Below are positions 34,830 through 45,814 of a stretch of 64,000 nucleotides of DNA, one piece after another (within the stretch, counting starts at the first letter, position 1; each line of letters opens with the position of its first letter). The stretch comes from Kudoa neothunni. Lineage: Eukaryota; Cnidaria. Below the pieces are notes generated by a model. It did not search any database. It saw only the letters and a program-made list of their open reading frames with translations, and had not been told where the DNA came from. The stretch spans positions 10,726,001-10,790,000 of the forward strand of contig OZ199838.1 of assembly GCA_964304625.1 (NCBI GenBank), written 5' to 3'. The position numbers and the translations under genes are program-made.

Positions 34830-36600
34830 CTTTAGGTTCAGTAATGAAAAATATTTAGAATTTCCCAGCATGTCAAATATGCCGTCAAAGCGTGTTTTTT
34901 CTTTTACAAAGTCAAACCCCTGGCGCAACTTGTTAGGTTGGAAGTTCAGGATGGTTATGTCTTCTCCATTTACGCTTTAGGCACCGCAGTGTCATATTAA
35001 GGCGACTTACGTTTATGCAGTAGTGCGGGATTTTAACCCACTTAACAGCCTTGTTTCGGAACAACTGCCGCCCCAACCATCCCTAGACTGACCCAGAATT
35101 AGTCCGAGGAAGTCGTCTGAATGGGGCATCGGCCCTACGGAAACCCCCTACTGGGTTGTATTTCGTTACTGTATCCCGGCTTTTATGAGCCCACAAGATC
35201 TACCTTTCCGACACGTTCCCTTCCCAGCTGCAAGCAAAGATCCACGATAAATCGTAGATCCTTACGAATACTACAGACTTACTGCTTAATTTCGGATTAG
35301 GAGCACAAAAACGCCCGGTCTAGGCATCGAACTCGTAACCTCATGGTATGTGATCTCGACCTAACACCATTATGCCATATTGTCATCAATGCATGGCAGG
35401 GGTAGGAATCTTTTGTTGTAATCGCGTTTAATTTCCTATAGTCGACACAACGACAAAATTTCCCGTTTTTCTTTGGTACAATCACGGCATTGAATGCCCA
35501 CTGAGAGGAAGATTATGCAATAACATTATTTTTGAGCATGTCTTTTATAAGACCATTCATCACATCTCTGCGGAAGAAAGGTATTCTTCTTCTAAAATCC
35601 TTTAGGGGTTTATGATTACCAGCATCAATTTCAGCATTTCCTAGCTTAAGAGACAATTCTGATAGCGTTTCTATCATGTGGATCATTAGCTTTCAGATAA
35701 TTATTTTCGATTTGAAGTTTGAAATCCAATAGTTGCAAGGTATAAACTCCATTAACACAATCACATATCAAATTTTCGATCACAAAAAATTATTGGGAAA
35801 CAATTTTATTTTCTAATTTTTAGATTTACCACTCCTTTTAATAACATAAAGCTAACACATGCTGATATTAACTTCATAGCCGTCGGTCTCATCATCTCGC
35901 ATTTTATTCTCTTGCAGAACTTCCAACTAATAATACTTGATTGAGATCCCGTACCTATCATAGCTTTTACGTGCAAATTTTGTATTATTAGCGGTAAAAA
36001 TAACAAACAAGAGGCGGAATATTTCACAACTTGTTTTTTATAACAGTCCTTTATATAATGAACAAATTTACCGCAATTGAAACATTCGACCCTTTTTTTG
36101 GTTTTTCCTTCCAAAGTATCGAGTCTTTTCAGAGTGAGCTCAAAAGTATCGTCTTTTTTGTTAGCCATAACGTCCGAGATATTTTCGTCATCTTGGCCCC
36201 TCGTTGTATTCTTACGCGATGCAAATTCTAATGTCGCGACGAGTTCAAAAGTCTCTTCAAATCTAGAAGGTCCCTTCACAAGTAGATTCTTTCTTGTTTC
36301 AGCAGATAGTATCTCGTAGATGAATTGATTTTCCAATATCTCATCGAGTTTGTTATGTTCAATTGAACCGATGGCATCTCTTCCTTTCCTTCTTACTAGT
36401 TCAGCAAATTCAGCAAGTGTTTGTCCATCCTTTTGTGAGCTGGTGAAGAATCCTCGCTGGGCCACGAAGGTATCTTTTACCTTACCGCATCTGGCTACCA
36501 AGAATTCTCTAACAACAACGTATGGTGTGCTAAGACCATAACCACCTTCTTTAACCAAGTATCCGCTTCATGTCCGTTGAATTGTTCCACGTTCGTCATT
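34830..36600 (-). mobile_element. Ty3/gypsy relic (gag and reverse transcriptase remains)
   Basis: A fossil of a Ty3/gypsy retrotransposon on the minus strand. Parts seen are a gag-like region with a CCHC zinc knuckle (CFNCGKFVHYIKDC) followed by a protease-like stretch, at about 35.8-36.56 kb, and the start of reverse transcriptase, interrupted by a SINE at 34893-35384. No LTRs were identified. It is clearly broken, with multiple breaks and most of pol missing, and looks old. Confidence 0.75.
34893..35384 (-). repeat. tRNA-derived SINE, copy 2, nested in the gypsy relic
   Basis: Same family as 1684-2166. On the minus strand it starts with TGGCATAATGG (A-box-like) and GAGTTCGATGCC (B-box-like) and ends in an A-rich tail (GTAAAAGAAAAAACACG). 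Gypsy reverse-transcriptase sequence is found on both sides, so the borders are well fixed. The flanks TTGATGACA and TTTGACGGCA could be a worn target duplication. Confidence 0.8.
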
Positions 36601-37518
36601 GCGCCAGTGTTAAGTCGAGACAGCATTGTTATCAATATATCTATAACTACAAAGCTATTTTTATAATTGTCTTTTTGATACAGAATGTTCTAGAAGTATG
36701 TAGACCGATGATCGGTTAGTATAGAAGCTTCTAATGTACTCTATGTTAACCCATTCCGGTTCTCTGTACCTTTTAAGGCACAAGGAACATTTTAGTATTA
36801 CGTAAGCAACAAGAGGTTTTATTACGATTAAATCTAATAATTTGATATATACATAAAAAATTTAATAAATTGTATCGGTGTTTATACCGATGCATACCGT
36901 AATACAGTAACACCGGCCAAAAAATTATTACATGGTAGTCTATAGAAATTTTTTTATTTTGAAGTATGAAAGAAATCATTAATTATAAGGCGCACAACCA
37001 AGTTCCGTAAAGGGAACAGAAAACTGATCGCGTGCTTAGGATCTTATACTTAACCCGCCACGCTTGTTTTTACTTGCGCGGAAAAATGAATTTTCAGAAT
37101 TTGTTTTATGCTATTAATGAGTTAGAAAACGATGAAGGTGAATATTCTCCAATAGATATTGTTAAACTGCCTCCAGATCATGATGATTTGACCGACCAAG
37201 GAGACTATACTATAACAGCAAACTCTGAAAACGTTGATATTGCTGATATACCTGAAATATGCAGATCTGTAGAAATTTTTTCATCAACATATGAAGAAAA
37301 TGATAATGTCAATGTATCTAACGTGTGGAAAAAACATATACACACAATCCTTTAAATGGGAACGAATTAAACTCTTTTGATGCATTTAGTCATAAATTTG
37401 ATGATCAATTATTGATTCACATTGTGAGACAAACTAATCTCTATGCCCGATAAAAAAATGATCATAATTTCCACCTTCATTTAAAACAATTAAAATCGTT
37501 TATTGGTATTCTTTTATA

Positions 37519-38945
37519 GGGGTTTCCGAGCTTTAACAACACGTGTCTAAATTTGGAATCTAATTAGGTAGAGAATTCATACTTATAATTCAGAAAATAT
37601 CAAATGAGTGGTAATAATGTAAACATAGTTGATTTGTATAATATTTATGAAATAAAAAAGATACCAGTAACGATTCTCAAATGTCACAAGGTCAATGATT
37701 ATTAACCAATGTGAAAAAAAATATAGCAACTCTATAATTGCAGAAAACGTCGGTGTACATCGCTGCACCGTTGCTTCAATTGTAAAAGCCTACCTAATTG
37801 ACGGAAAGGTAGAATCTTTAAAGCGGGGTGGCGATTATTCCACAAAGCTGACTGATGAACAAAAGTTGTTGATTAGAAATTGGGTGGATGAAGACGTAAC
37901 AATTTCTCTCAAAGCCCTTCGCCTGAAATTAATTGACGAGTGTGGAGTAAGCGTAAGTGCGAGCACTATTAACAGATGCTTGAAACAATTCCACTATTCG
38001 TTAAAAATAGTTACAATTGTCCCCGAGCGAAGGAATTGTGAGAATACTTTAGAACAGCGCCTTGTGTATGCTCAAAATTTCAACTCAAAAATTCTTGAGA
38101 TTGAAGATAAAAATTTCATTTTTATCGATGAAGTTGGGTTTAGTGTATCTACACGAACTAGAAAAGGTCGTTCCCTTGCTGGTACATCAGCTTACGTTCC
38201 TGTTGGAGGCGTTAGAACAAGGAACATATCCGTTATAGCCTCAATGAGTAAATACGGTATGGTATTTTATAAAGTTAATCGGCGACCAGTGAATGGAGAA
38301 GATTTTAAGGAATACCTTATTGAGCTAGTAGATTTTTGTCACTCGATCGAAATAGATAATCCATGCTTCATATTGGACAACGCGAGAATTCATCATTATC
38401 ATGGACTTACAGATGTGCTGAACTCTATGCAAATGATATTGATGTACCTGCCTCCATATTCGCCATTTTTGAACCCGATCGAAAATGTGTTCAGTAAATG
38501 GAAGAACCATGTTATACGGGGCTCAGCAAGGGATGAACCTGATCTTTTAAACCTGATAGATGATGGGTTTAAAATTGTCACTCCTGATGATTGTTCCGGA
38601 TACTATCGAAAGATGCTTCGATATGTTTCCAGATGTCTCAACAAAGAAATTATTATGGAATAAATATAAATTTTATCATCTTTAAGAAGATTATATATTA
38701 TATCCCTCCAATTTGACATTATTATTTTATACGCGCATCAAAACTGCGGAATTTGTAATTAATCTTGAGTTACATCTAGTGCTGTGTTAATTTAGTAAAG
38801 TTTATTTCATTTAAGCTTAATCACGTTTATCGTTGTGTATAAAAATTTTGTTATTAATCTCGACTTGTTAAAAAAGTTCAAATTATTTCTTTTATTAGTT
38901 AATGCAGCAAACCCTGGAACCGTGTTGTTAAAGCTCGGAAAACCC
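37519..38945 (+). mobile_element. intact IS630/Tc1-mariner-like transposon
   Basis: A 1427-base element bounded by inverted repeats (left GGGGTTTCCGAGCTTTAACA, right the complement of GGGTTTTCCGAGCTTTAACA) and flanked by TA on both sides, the target of this superfamily. It sits inside the piggyBac transposase, whose sequence resumes at the right flank. One long open frame fills most of the interior. Whole ends, clean TA duplication and an unbroken gene suggest a recent insertion. Confidence 0.92.
37695..38663 (+). CDS. IS630/Tc1-like DD34E transposase, uninterrupted
   Basis: A 322-residue protein. The N-terminal 110 residues carry two helix-turn-helix-like parts (IIAENVGVHRCTVASIVKAY and SASTINRCLKQ). 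The catalytic core has D145 in FIFIDEVGFS, D228 in FILDNARIHH and E263 in SPFLNPIENVFS, with 34 residues between the last two, hence DD34E. The enzyme cuts and pastes its element at TA sites. The frame has no stop or shift, and all three catalytic residues are present, so the protein could still be functional. Confidence 0.92.
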   Translation: MIINQCEKKYSNSIIAENVGVHRCTVASIVKAYLIDGKVESLKRGGDYSTKLTDEQKLLIRNWVDEDVTISLKALRLKLIDECGVSVSASTINRCLKQFHYSLKIVTIVPERRNCENTLEQRLVYAQNFNSKILEIEDKNFIFIDEVGFSVSTRTRKGRSLAGTSAYVPVGGVRTRNISVIASMSKYGMVFYKVNRRPVNGEDFKEYLIELVDFCHSIEIDNPCFILDNARIHHYHGLTDVLNSMQMILMYLPPYSPFLNPIENVFSKWKNHVIRGSARDEPDLLNLIDDGFKIVTPDDCSGYYRKMLRYVSRCLNKEIIME

Positions 38946-39600
38946 TATATTATCAGGATATAACAAACTTCCTCAACAACACATGTACTGGGAAACTTCT
39001 TATGACGCTGGTGTGGAGATTGTAAAAACAAGCAAGTCAATAAAAAGATTTAAGGAAATATAAAAGTTCCTTCACTTTAATGACAATTCAAAGGTGACCC
39101 TGATGATAAGCTCTTTAAAATAAGATCGATCATCAACAAGTTAAACAAAAATTTCAAAAAATTTGGAATTTTTCGTAAGTATTTATCTATTGATGAGCAG
39201 ATGATTCCTTATACAGGACATCATTCCTGCAAGATGTTTATGAAAGGCGAACCGATACGTTTAAGATTCAAAAACTGGGTGATGTCGTCGTGTGGATATG
39301 TTCACAGTTTTGAGGTTTACACGGTAAAGTCAACAACATATGACATTAGAATCGGTCTCGATGATAGCGTTGAGAGAAATTTTTGCAAACACAGAAAAAT
39401 TTTAATTACCCAGTGGAATGACACCAAACCAGTTACTCTAATCAGCAATTTTTGTGGCGTTGATCCATTGTGTAGCGTTAACCCATTCGGGTTTTGTGTG
39501 TCGTTTATGGCACAACCTGATAACTTGGTTTTTCGCTCATATAATAATTTTATTGAAAAAGTATTTTAATTATGCTTTTATTATAACAGTATAATTTTTA

Positions 39601-39776
39601 AGTTGGGAAATAGATCAACCATATGCCTGTTATGTATATGTTACCGGCAATGTATAAAAAATTAATTCCCACCAAAAAAGACGTTCGGGTCGTCGTTTTC
39701 ACGTGATAATAGTCCTTTAGTTTAGGTGACGCTACGTAAGTTTGTCCTCATTGCTGTGTGTTTGTAAGACTCTCGT
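39601..39776. other. short spacer left of the compact gypsy element
   Basis: About 180 bases with no recognised feature. They end in CTCGT, the target duplication of the next element, and continue beyond it at 43486. Confidence 0.5.
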
Positions 39777-39879
39777 TGTTATGGCTAATAGATAGCGCGG
39801 ACAGGGATTAGGATAATTAGTACTGGTATCACGCTGGAGTTTCAAATATTGTTTCTATTCGCGTTGCTCATACTCCACA
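39777..39879 (+). repeat. left LTR of the compact gypsy element
   Basis: A 103-base terminal repeat, TG...CA, with one visible difference from the right copy. Preceded by CTCGT. Confidence 0.92.
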
Positions 39880-42800
39880 AATGGTGACAGGGGTTGAAGT
39901 TATTCCAACTTGTTTTACGATAAGACATGATAAATATGACGTGGACTCATACCGAGTGATAACATATGGCTGTTTTAGAGAATTCACTACAAAACAGCTA
40001 CTGGAGCTGTTCGTAATGTCTCTTGATGATAATCTTTTAGAACTCTATGCATCTTTCCGTCCAAGTATCCGAAATGATTATTTCAAGCTACGTCAAGCTA
40101 TTGAAAAGCGCTTATTTAACAATAAGAAGACAAAATTTGTTCACTGTGGTACGATCGATATGGCACCTGGTTCATGTGATGCTGAACGAATTGTTGTTAC
40201 GATTTTCGGAAAAAGCCACAATGCACTGTTAGATACAGGGGCAACCATGTCCATTATTCGAAACGGACTAGTTCCGGACGACATTATTGTTCCAACGACA
40301 TGCTCTCTGATAATGGCTGATAACTCCGCGGCGAAATGTTTGGGGAAAGTAACGCTTCAGCTCAGTATTTGCAATAAAAGAGTCTCTCAAACATTCATTG
40401 TATTAAATAATGCCACGGAAGACGTTATCTTGGGAAGAGACTTTATGAAACAAAATGAAATTGTCATTTCATTCTCGAGGAACCAAAACTCATTAATTGA
40501 ACAAGGTTGCGGAAATTATAAATCTTTTGCGATACAAACAAATAATTTCAACAATGTTAATGAACTATTGGTTTGTTTTGATTCATGTTTCGCAAAGAAC
40601 TCTTACGACTTGGGTAAAATTAGCTGTACGCAACGTGCTATTATTTGTGATGATACCCCAATTAGACAAGGTGTCAGAAGGCTCCCAGAGAGCACAAAGT
40701 CATTTGTAAAGATTGAATTAAATAAAATGTTACAATCTGATATTATTCGGCCATCTACTAGTCCTTGGGCCAGTCCGTTAGTACTTACTAAAAAGAAGGA
40801 TGGTAAGCTCCGTATTTGTGTGGACTATGTCAAACTGAATAAAATAACGAAGAAAAATGCATTCCCGATACCAAATATCTCGGAAACACTTGATCAATTG
40901 TCTGGATCTTCATATTTCTCAACTCTCGACATGAAATCAGGATATTGGCAAATATGTTTAAATGAAGATGATAAGGTAAAAACGGCATTCACTACACCAT
41001 ATGGGCTTTATGAATTCAATGTCTTACCCTTTGGATTAACGAATGCACCAGCAATCTTTCAACACACAATGCAGTCAATATTCAGAGAACTACTTGGTGT
41101 CGATTGCCTGGTATACCTGGATGATATAATTGTGTTCTCACAAACAGAAAAGGAGCATCTGTTAAAACTAGAACGTGTGCTTAGTAGAATTAAGTCGGCT
41201 GGTCTGAAAATGAATAAAGAAAAATGTCATTTTATGAAACGTTCAATAACATGCCTTGGATACATCATATCCCAGGATGGCATTAAAACAGATCCCGAGA
41301 AAGTTAACAAAATATTACATCATCCAAAACCGATGAATGTAAAAGAGCTGCGAACTTTTATGGGGCCGGCAAACTATTACCGAAACTATATAAACGGTTT
41401 TGCCAAATTAACAGTTCCCCTTACAAAGCTCACCCACAAAAATACAAATTTCCAGTGGAATGAAGACTGTGAAAATTCCTTCAACACATTAAAGAATTTA
41501 CTAAGTTCACCACCAATTTTGGCGTTGCCAAACTTTGATGAACCATTTGAATTGGCAACCGATGCCTCGGATAATGCCATTGGAGCTGTTCTTAGTCAGA
41601 AGATAAACGGAAGGGAGCGTGCTATATGCTATGGAAGTAGACAGCTAAATCAAGCTGAACGTAATTACTCGGTCATTGAAAAGGAGTGTTTAGCGATTGT
41701 CTGGACGACAAAACTATACAGACACTACCTATATGGAAAAAAATTTAAGATATGGACCGACCATAACCCGTTGACATTTATTAATTCAATGAAAGATACT
41801 CATGGTAGAATTGCGCGTTGGAAACTTACATTGCAACAATATGAATTTGATATAATCTACCGTCCAAATTCCAAAAATATGAACGCTGATGCCATGTCTA
41901 GAATTCCGGCTGAAGAACTAGAGAGAAACATTTCATGTGTCTGCAATATTGGTATAGAAAATATTGACAAAGATGAATTTAAAAAACTTTACAAAGCCGA
42001 CAAGAGACTGGGACCACTCGAAAAACAACTAAACATATCCAAAACAATTCAAACGAGCAGAGGTATATATACGATAAAAAACGGTATTATCATAGAATAT
42101 GCAAGACTCCCGTTGGTCCAGTTGAACAATTGTACGTCCCTACCATATTAAAGGATCAGATAATGGAAAAAGTACACGATGAAAGTGGTCATTCTGGTTA
42201 TTTTAAAACGTTTGATTCAATCAGGCGTAGGTTTTATTGGCCCGGATACCAAAATGATATTTGCGAATTTGTCAAACGATGTAAACTATGCGAGATGTTT
42301 CGCTCGACGTATCCCAAACCTTCACTTGTACATTTTGAATCGTCTAAACCGTTTGATACTCTCCAGTGGGACATGATTGGTCCATTAAAAGAAACTAGAA
42401 ATGGAAATCGGTACATTCTTGTAGTATATGATGTCTTCACTAAATGGGCCGAAGCCTTCCCACTAAATTCAACCAGTAGTGCTACGATATCCAAAATCCT
42501 CGTGGATGGAATAATTTGCCGATATGGAATACCTAACCGAATACATTTAGATAATGGGACAAACTTTGTTTCTGAGATAATAAAGAAAATATGCAAAACT
42601 TTTAAAATCTATCGAGCCAACACAACACCATATCACCCTCAGGGGAACGGTGGAGTGGAGAGGTTGAATGGGACGTTAAAGAAAATGCTGATAAAAGCAA
42701 GCTGCGAAAATGATGACTGGGACATAATGTTGCCCAAGGTATTATTCTATTATAGGTGTGCAACGCACACATCCACTGGCTATTCACCCTACAAATTGAT

Positions 42801-43382
42801 GACTGGGCGGTCTCCCAGAACCCATTTGGACACAATTGTGGATAACTTAAGATCACAAAATGTCGAAACGTGCTCAAATTATGATGATTTTATTAGAACA
42901 TTGAATAAACAGATTAAAAAATGTTTTGAAAACGCAAAGAAATACATTGATATATCAAACAAAAATCAAGATACATACACAAATACGACAAAAAGTTTTA
43001 CATTTCAAAATGGTCAATTGATTTGGTTTAGAAAATACAATCATACTGATAAATTCGCTCCTTGTTGGGTGGGGTCATACAGAATTATAGACAGGACAAG
43101 TCCAGTGAATTATAAGGTGGAGGACTCGAATGGCAACTCGCTAATAATTCATCACAATAGAATAAAACCATTTCAATCAGAGTTGAACAAATCCACGACA
43201 ATTCCAAAGAAGGTAAATATTAAATGCGAACCAAAAACATCAATTTCTACAAAACTTATGGACTACGAAAACGAAAAACATTTTACCGCTGCTAATGACA
43301 AATCAAATATCGGTCGACCAGCTAGGAATAGAAAAGCTCCTACGAAACTCAATGATTACGTTTTAAATTTAATTGGGAGGAA

Positions 43383-43485
43383 TGTTATGGCTAATAGATA
43401 GCGCGGACAGGGATTAGGATAATTAGTACTGGTATCACGTTGGAGTTTCAAATATTGTTTCTATTCGCGTTGCTCATACTCCACA
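43383..43485 (+). repeat. right LTR of the compact gypsy element
   Basis: A 103-base terminal repeat matching 39777-39879. Followed directly by the duplicated CTCGT. Confidence 0.92.
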
Positions 43486-43541
43486 CTCGTTTAATTTAAA
43501 TGAGAGAACTTTTCCTTATCGACGTCAGTTAGGAACGACTA

Positions 43542-44018
43542 GTGAATGATGATAAGAGCAAAGCTAACTACAAAGAAAGGACCACGGGATTATTGGCTTC
43601 TGAAACATTACGATATGACGACGATAGAGAAAAAAACAAGTTGTTCTATTCTTTCAAAGAAGGAATCCGTTCTATTCAGTTTTACGTCAGTGATTCTGAA
43701 TTATTTGATGTTATTCATGACGCTCATGTAGTCATTGGACATGGAGGACGAGAGAGAATGTTAAAGAAGCTTCGACCAAAATTTAAAAATATTACCCGTC
43801 GTGATATTGAATTGTACATTCGACTTTGTCAGGCATGCCAGAAGAAACGAAAAGGCATTGTATTGAAACCGATGGTATTTTCAGATTTCAATTCCCGCTG
43901 TCAGGTGGATCTAATTGATTTCCAATCCCATCCTGATAAAGAATACAAATTTATAATGGTATATCAAGATTGTTGGTGTAGAATTCATTTTGTTGCGCAA
44001 ATAAAACAAAGTATGTAA
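43542..44018 (+). mobile_element. integrase-core relic, KRBA2/SCAND3-like
   Basis: The plus-strand frame has an integrase-type zinc-binding region (HDAHVVIGHGGRERML, then LCQACQKKRKG) and the start of an rve core (QVDLIDFQSHPDKEYKFIMV). This sequence type is common in animal genomes as KRBA2- or SCAND3-like integrases of retroelement kin. It is incomplete at its C-terminal side. The compact gypsy element is inserted just upstream of it. Treated as a fossil. Confidence 0.65.
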
Positions 44019-44124
44019 CGAACCAAATAAACACTAATGTGATTATAAGCGCTCATTCTTATCGGACAACCTCGTAATTGTGTTTACACACTTAATACTC
44101 GAAGGGCGCGGGATTAACCCCCCT

Positions 44125-45660
44125 TCACCTCGATACTTGGAATAACCATTTAATATTTTGGTATTGTCTTACTTTGTTCGGTGCTTCCGTGAATAAATCA
44201 GCATAATTTAGTTCAGTTGATACGTACTTTACATTAGTTTGATCATGTAGGTAATGAACCTTTAGATCTATATGCTTTAATTTGGAGGTAGTTTTACCAT
44301 CAGACAATGATATCGCGGCAGTATTATCGCAGTTAATAGTAGCAGGACAATCAGGTTTCACATTAAGGTCATGCAGGAGTAGAAGTAGATATTGAGCTTC
44401 CTTATTTGCTTCAGTCAGTGTCATGAATTCAGCCTCACAGGTTGATAGTGCAATTGACTGTTGCTTTTTAGCTTTCCACGTAATCGGACTTGAATTTTCG
44501 CAAAGTTTGAAGACGTAGCCGCTAATTGATTTTCTGCTAAGTTTGTCATCGGCCGATCTGCATCAGAATATCCAAATAGGATAGCGTTATCGGATGGTTT
44601 ATATATTAGCCTGTAATCACTCGTAAACTTGAGATATTTGAGTATCCTTACATGTGTCTTTGTTGTCTTATTACAATATTGTGATAAATTATTTGTGATA
44701 TAGCTAACATCTGAGTGAGTGTTTCCAGCTATGTAGATCAAATGACCGATACACTCTCTATATGGGAAATCGGTAGGTTCTTTCAATACGTATGGATCAT
44801 GCTCGTTGTAATAGAGTACTTCATTCGGAATATGGTCTAGTGCTTTTCCATCATCCATATTAAATCTTTTAATGGTTAGGTTGATAAAGCTAGATTGGTT
44901 CATTGTCCACGAACCATCAATTTTTCTTTCGAAATGTATTCCTAAAAAGTTACTTAACATACCTCTATCATCTATCTTGAAGGTGTTGCTTAGATATTCC
45001 TTAATGGTATCAATAGCTTCTATACTTATACTGGATAGTAACATATCATCGATCCACATTACAATTATGACGTCGCATTTATATTCATCAGAGTTGTAAG
45101 TAAACAAACAGCTATCAGTTTTTGACTGTTTACATCCGAACGATACTAAGTGTTTTGTTATAGTCTCGTTCCATTTTATTTTCGGTCACTTTGTTTGAGG
45201 CCATACAATGATTTACTGAGTTTCCACGTTAAATAATTTCTTTCTGAATCGGTCTTAGAATATCCCTGAGGTTGTTTGACAAATAATTCAGTATCTGTGT
45301 TAGCGTTGAGGTATGCGGTTTTGAAATCGATTTGATGTATATGTCGATATTGGATGGCGGACAACTGGACTAATGTTTGAACTGTATTCATACTTGTCGT
45401 AGGGGAGTAGGTATTTGTGTAATCAATCCCGTATATTTGTGTATAGCCACACGCTACATAACGGGCTTTATATTTCACTGTACCATCGTTGCCATGCTTT
45501 ATGTTAAATATCCATTTTCCATTTATTTCCTTTGCTTTATCAGGTGGATGAGTTATGGAGAAAGTATTGTTTGCGACCAATGACTCTATCTCATCATCCA
45601 TTGCTGACATCCATTTAGGACAGGGCTTCCCTATTCGTTTTGGGATTGACACCCCCTATT
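44125..45660 (-). mobile_element. Ty1/copia relic (reverse transcriptase and RNase H)
   Basis: Minus-strand remains of a copia-type pol. The reverse transcriptase block carries KWIFNIKHGNDGTVKYKARY, KTAYLNA and SLYGLKQ. A second block has VMWIDDMLLSS, and the RNase H block has NCDNTAAISLSDG and LKHIDLKVHYLHD. No LTRs, gag or integrase were found. The copy is broken in several places and looks old. Confidence 0.85.
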
Positions 45661-45814
45661 TTTAAGGTTAGTTGAAATTCGGATTATATAAGATTAACGC
45701 GCACATATTTCCTTTAGCCACGATAAATTTGTAGACAATAGCACGAGTATACATTTTTTAACCATTAAACGCGAAAAAAATACAATTGTAAAATAAGGAA
45801 TTAACAAATTTTAG

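Larger units (their letters stand above)
36750..39600 (+). mobile_element. piggyBac element split by an IS630-like insertion
   Basis: A TTAA at 36746-36749 is followed by CCCATTCCGGTTCTCTG, a plausible piggyBac end. The transposase starts at ATG 37086 with an acidic N-terminus (INELENDEGEYSPIDIVKL). It resumes after the insertion with LPQQHMYWETSYDAG, then FLHFNDNSK, SIDEQMIPYTGHHS (first catalytic Asp block), WNDTKPVTLISNFCG (W-D-N block) and RSYNNFI. The frame is broken by stops and shifts outside the inserted element as well. The right end is not visible beside it; the matching end is at 50182. Confidence 0.75.
39777..43485 (+). mobile_element. compact, nearly whole Ty3/gypsy retrotransposon
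   Basis: A 3.7-kb Ty3/gypsy element with 103-base LTRs (39777-39879 and 43383-43485), starting TGTTATGG and ending CCACA, and a 5-base target duplication, CTCGT. A primer-binding-like TGGTGACAGGGG lies two bases inside the left LTR. Parts in order are a very short gag-like start without a CCHC knuckle, protease (LLDTGAT), reverse transcriptase (FSTLDMKSGYWQI, VYLDDIIVFSQ) and RNase H up to about 42.1 kb. An integrase with H2C2 finger and DDE core follows to about 43.4 kb (LDNGTNFVSE, TTPYHPQGNGGVERLNG). The coding is nearly whole, about one break. The LTRs appear to differ at a single site, so the insertion is young. Confidence 0.93.

Noticed and set aside
38325-38581. Minus-strand frames inside the IS630-like transposase gene
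   Set aside because: Antisense shadows of an intact 322-codon gene.
36746-39600. Single piggyBac copy extending from 36746 to 50186 with everything else inserted
   Set aside because: The left and right pieces both contain the YN..I block, so they overlap in protein and more likely come from two copies; kept only as a lower-confidence finding about the ends.
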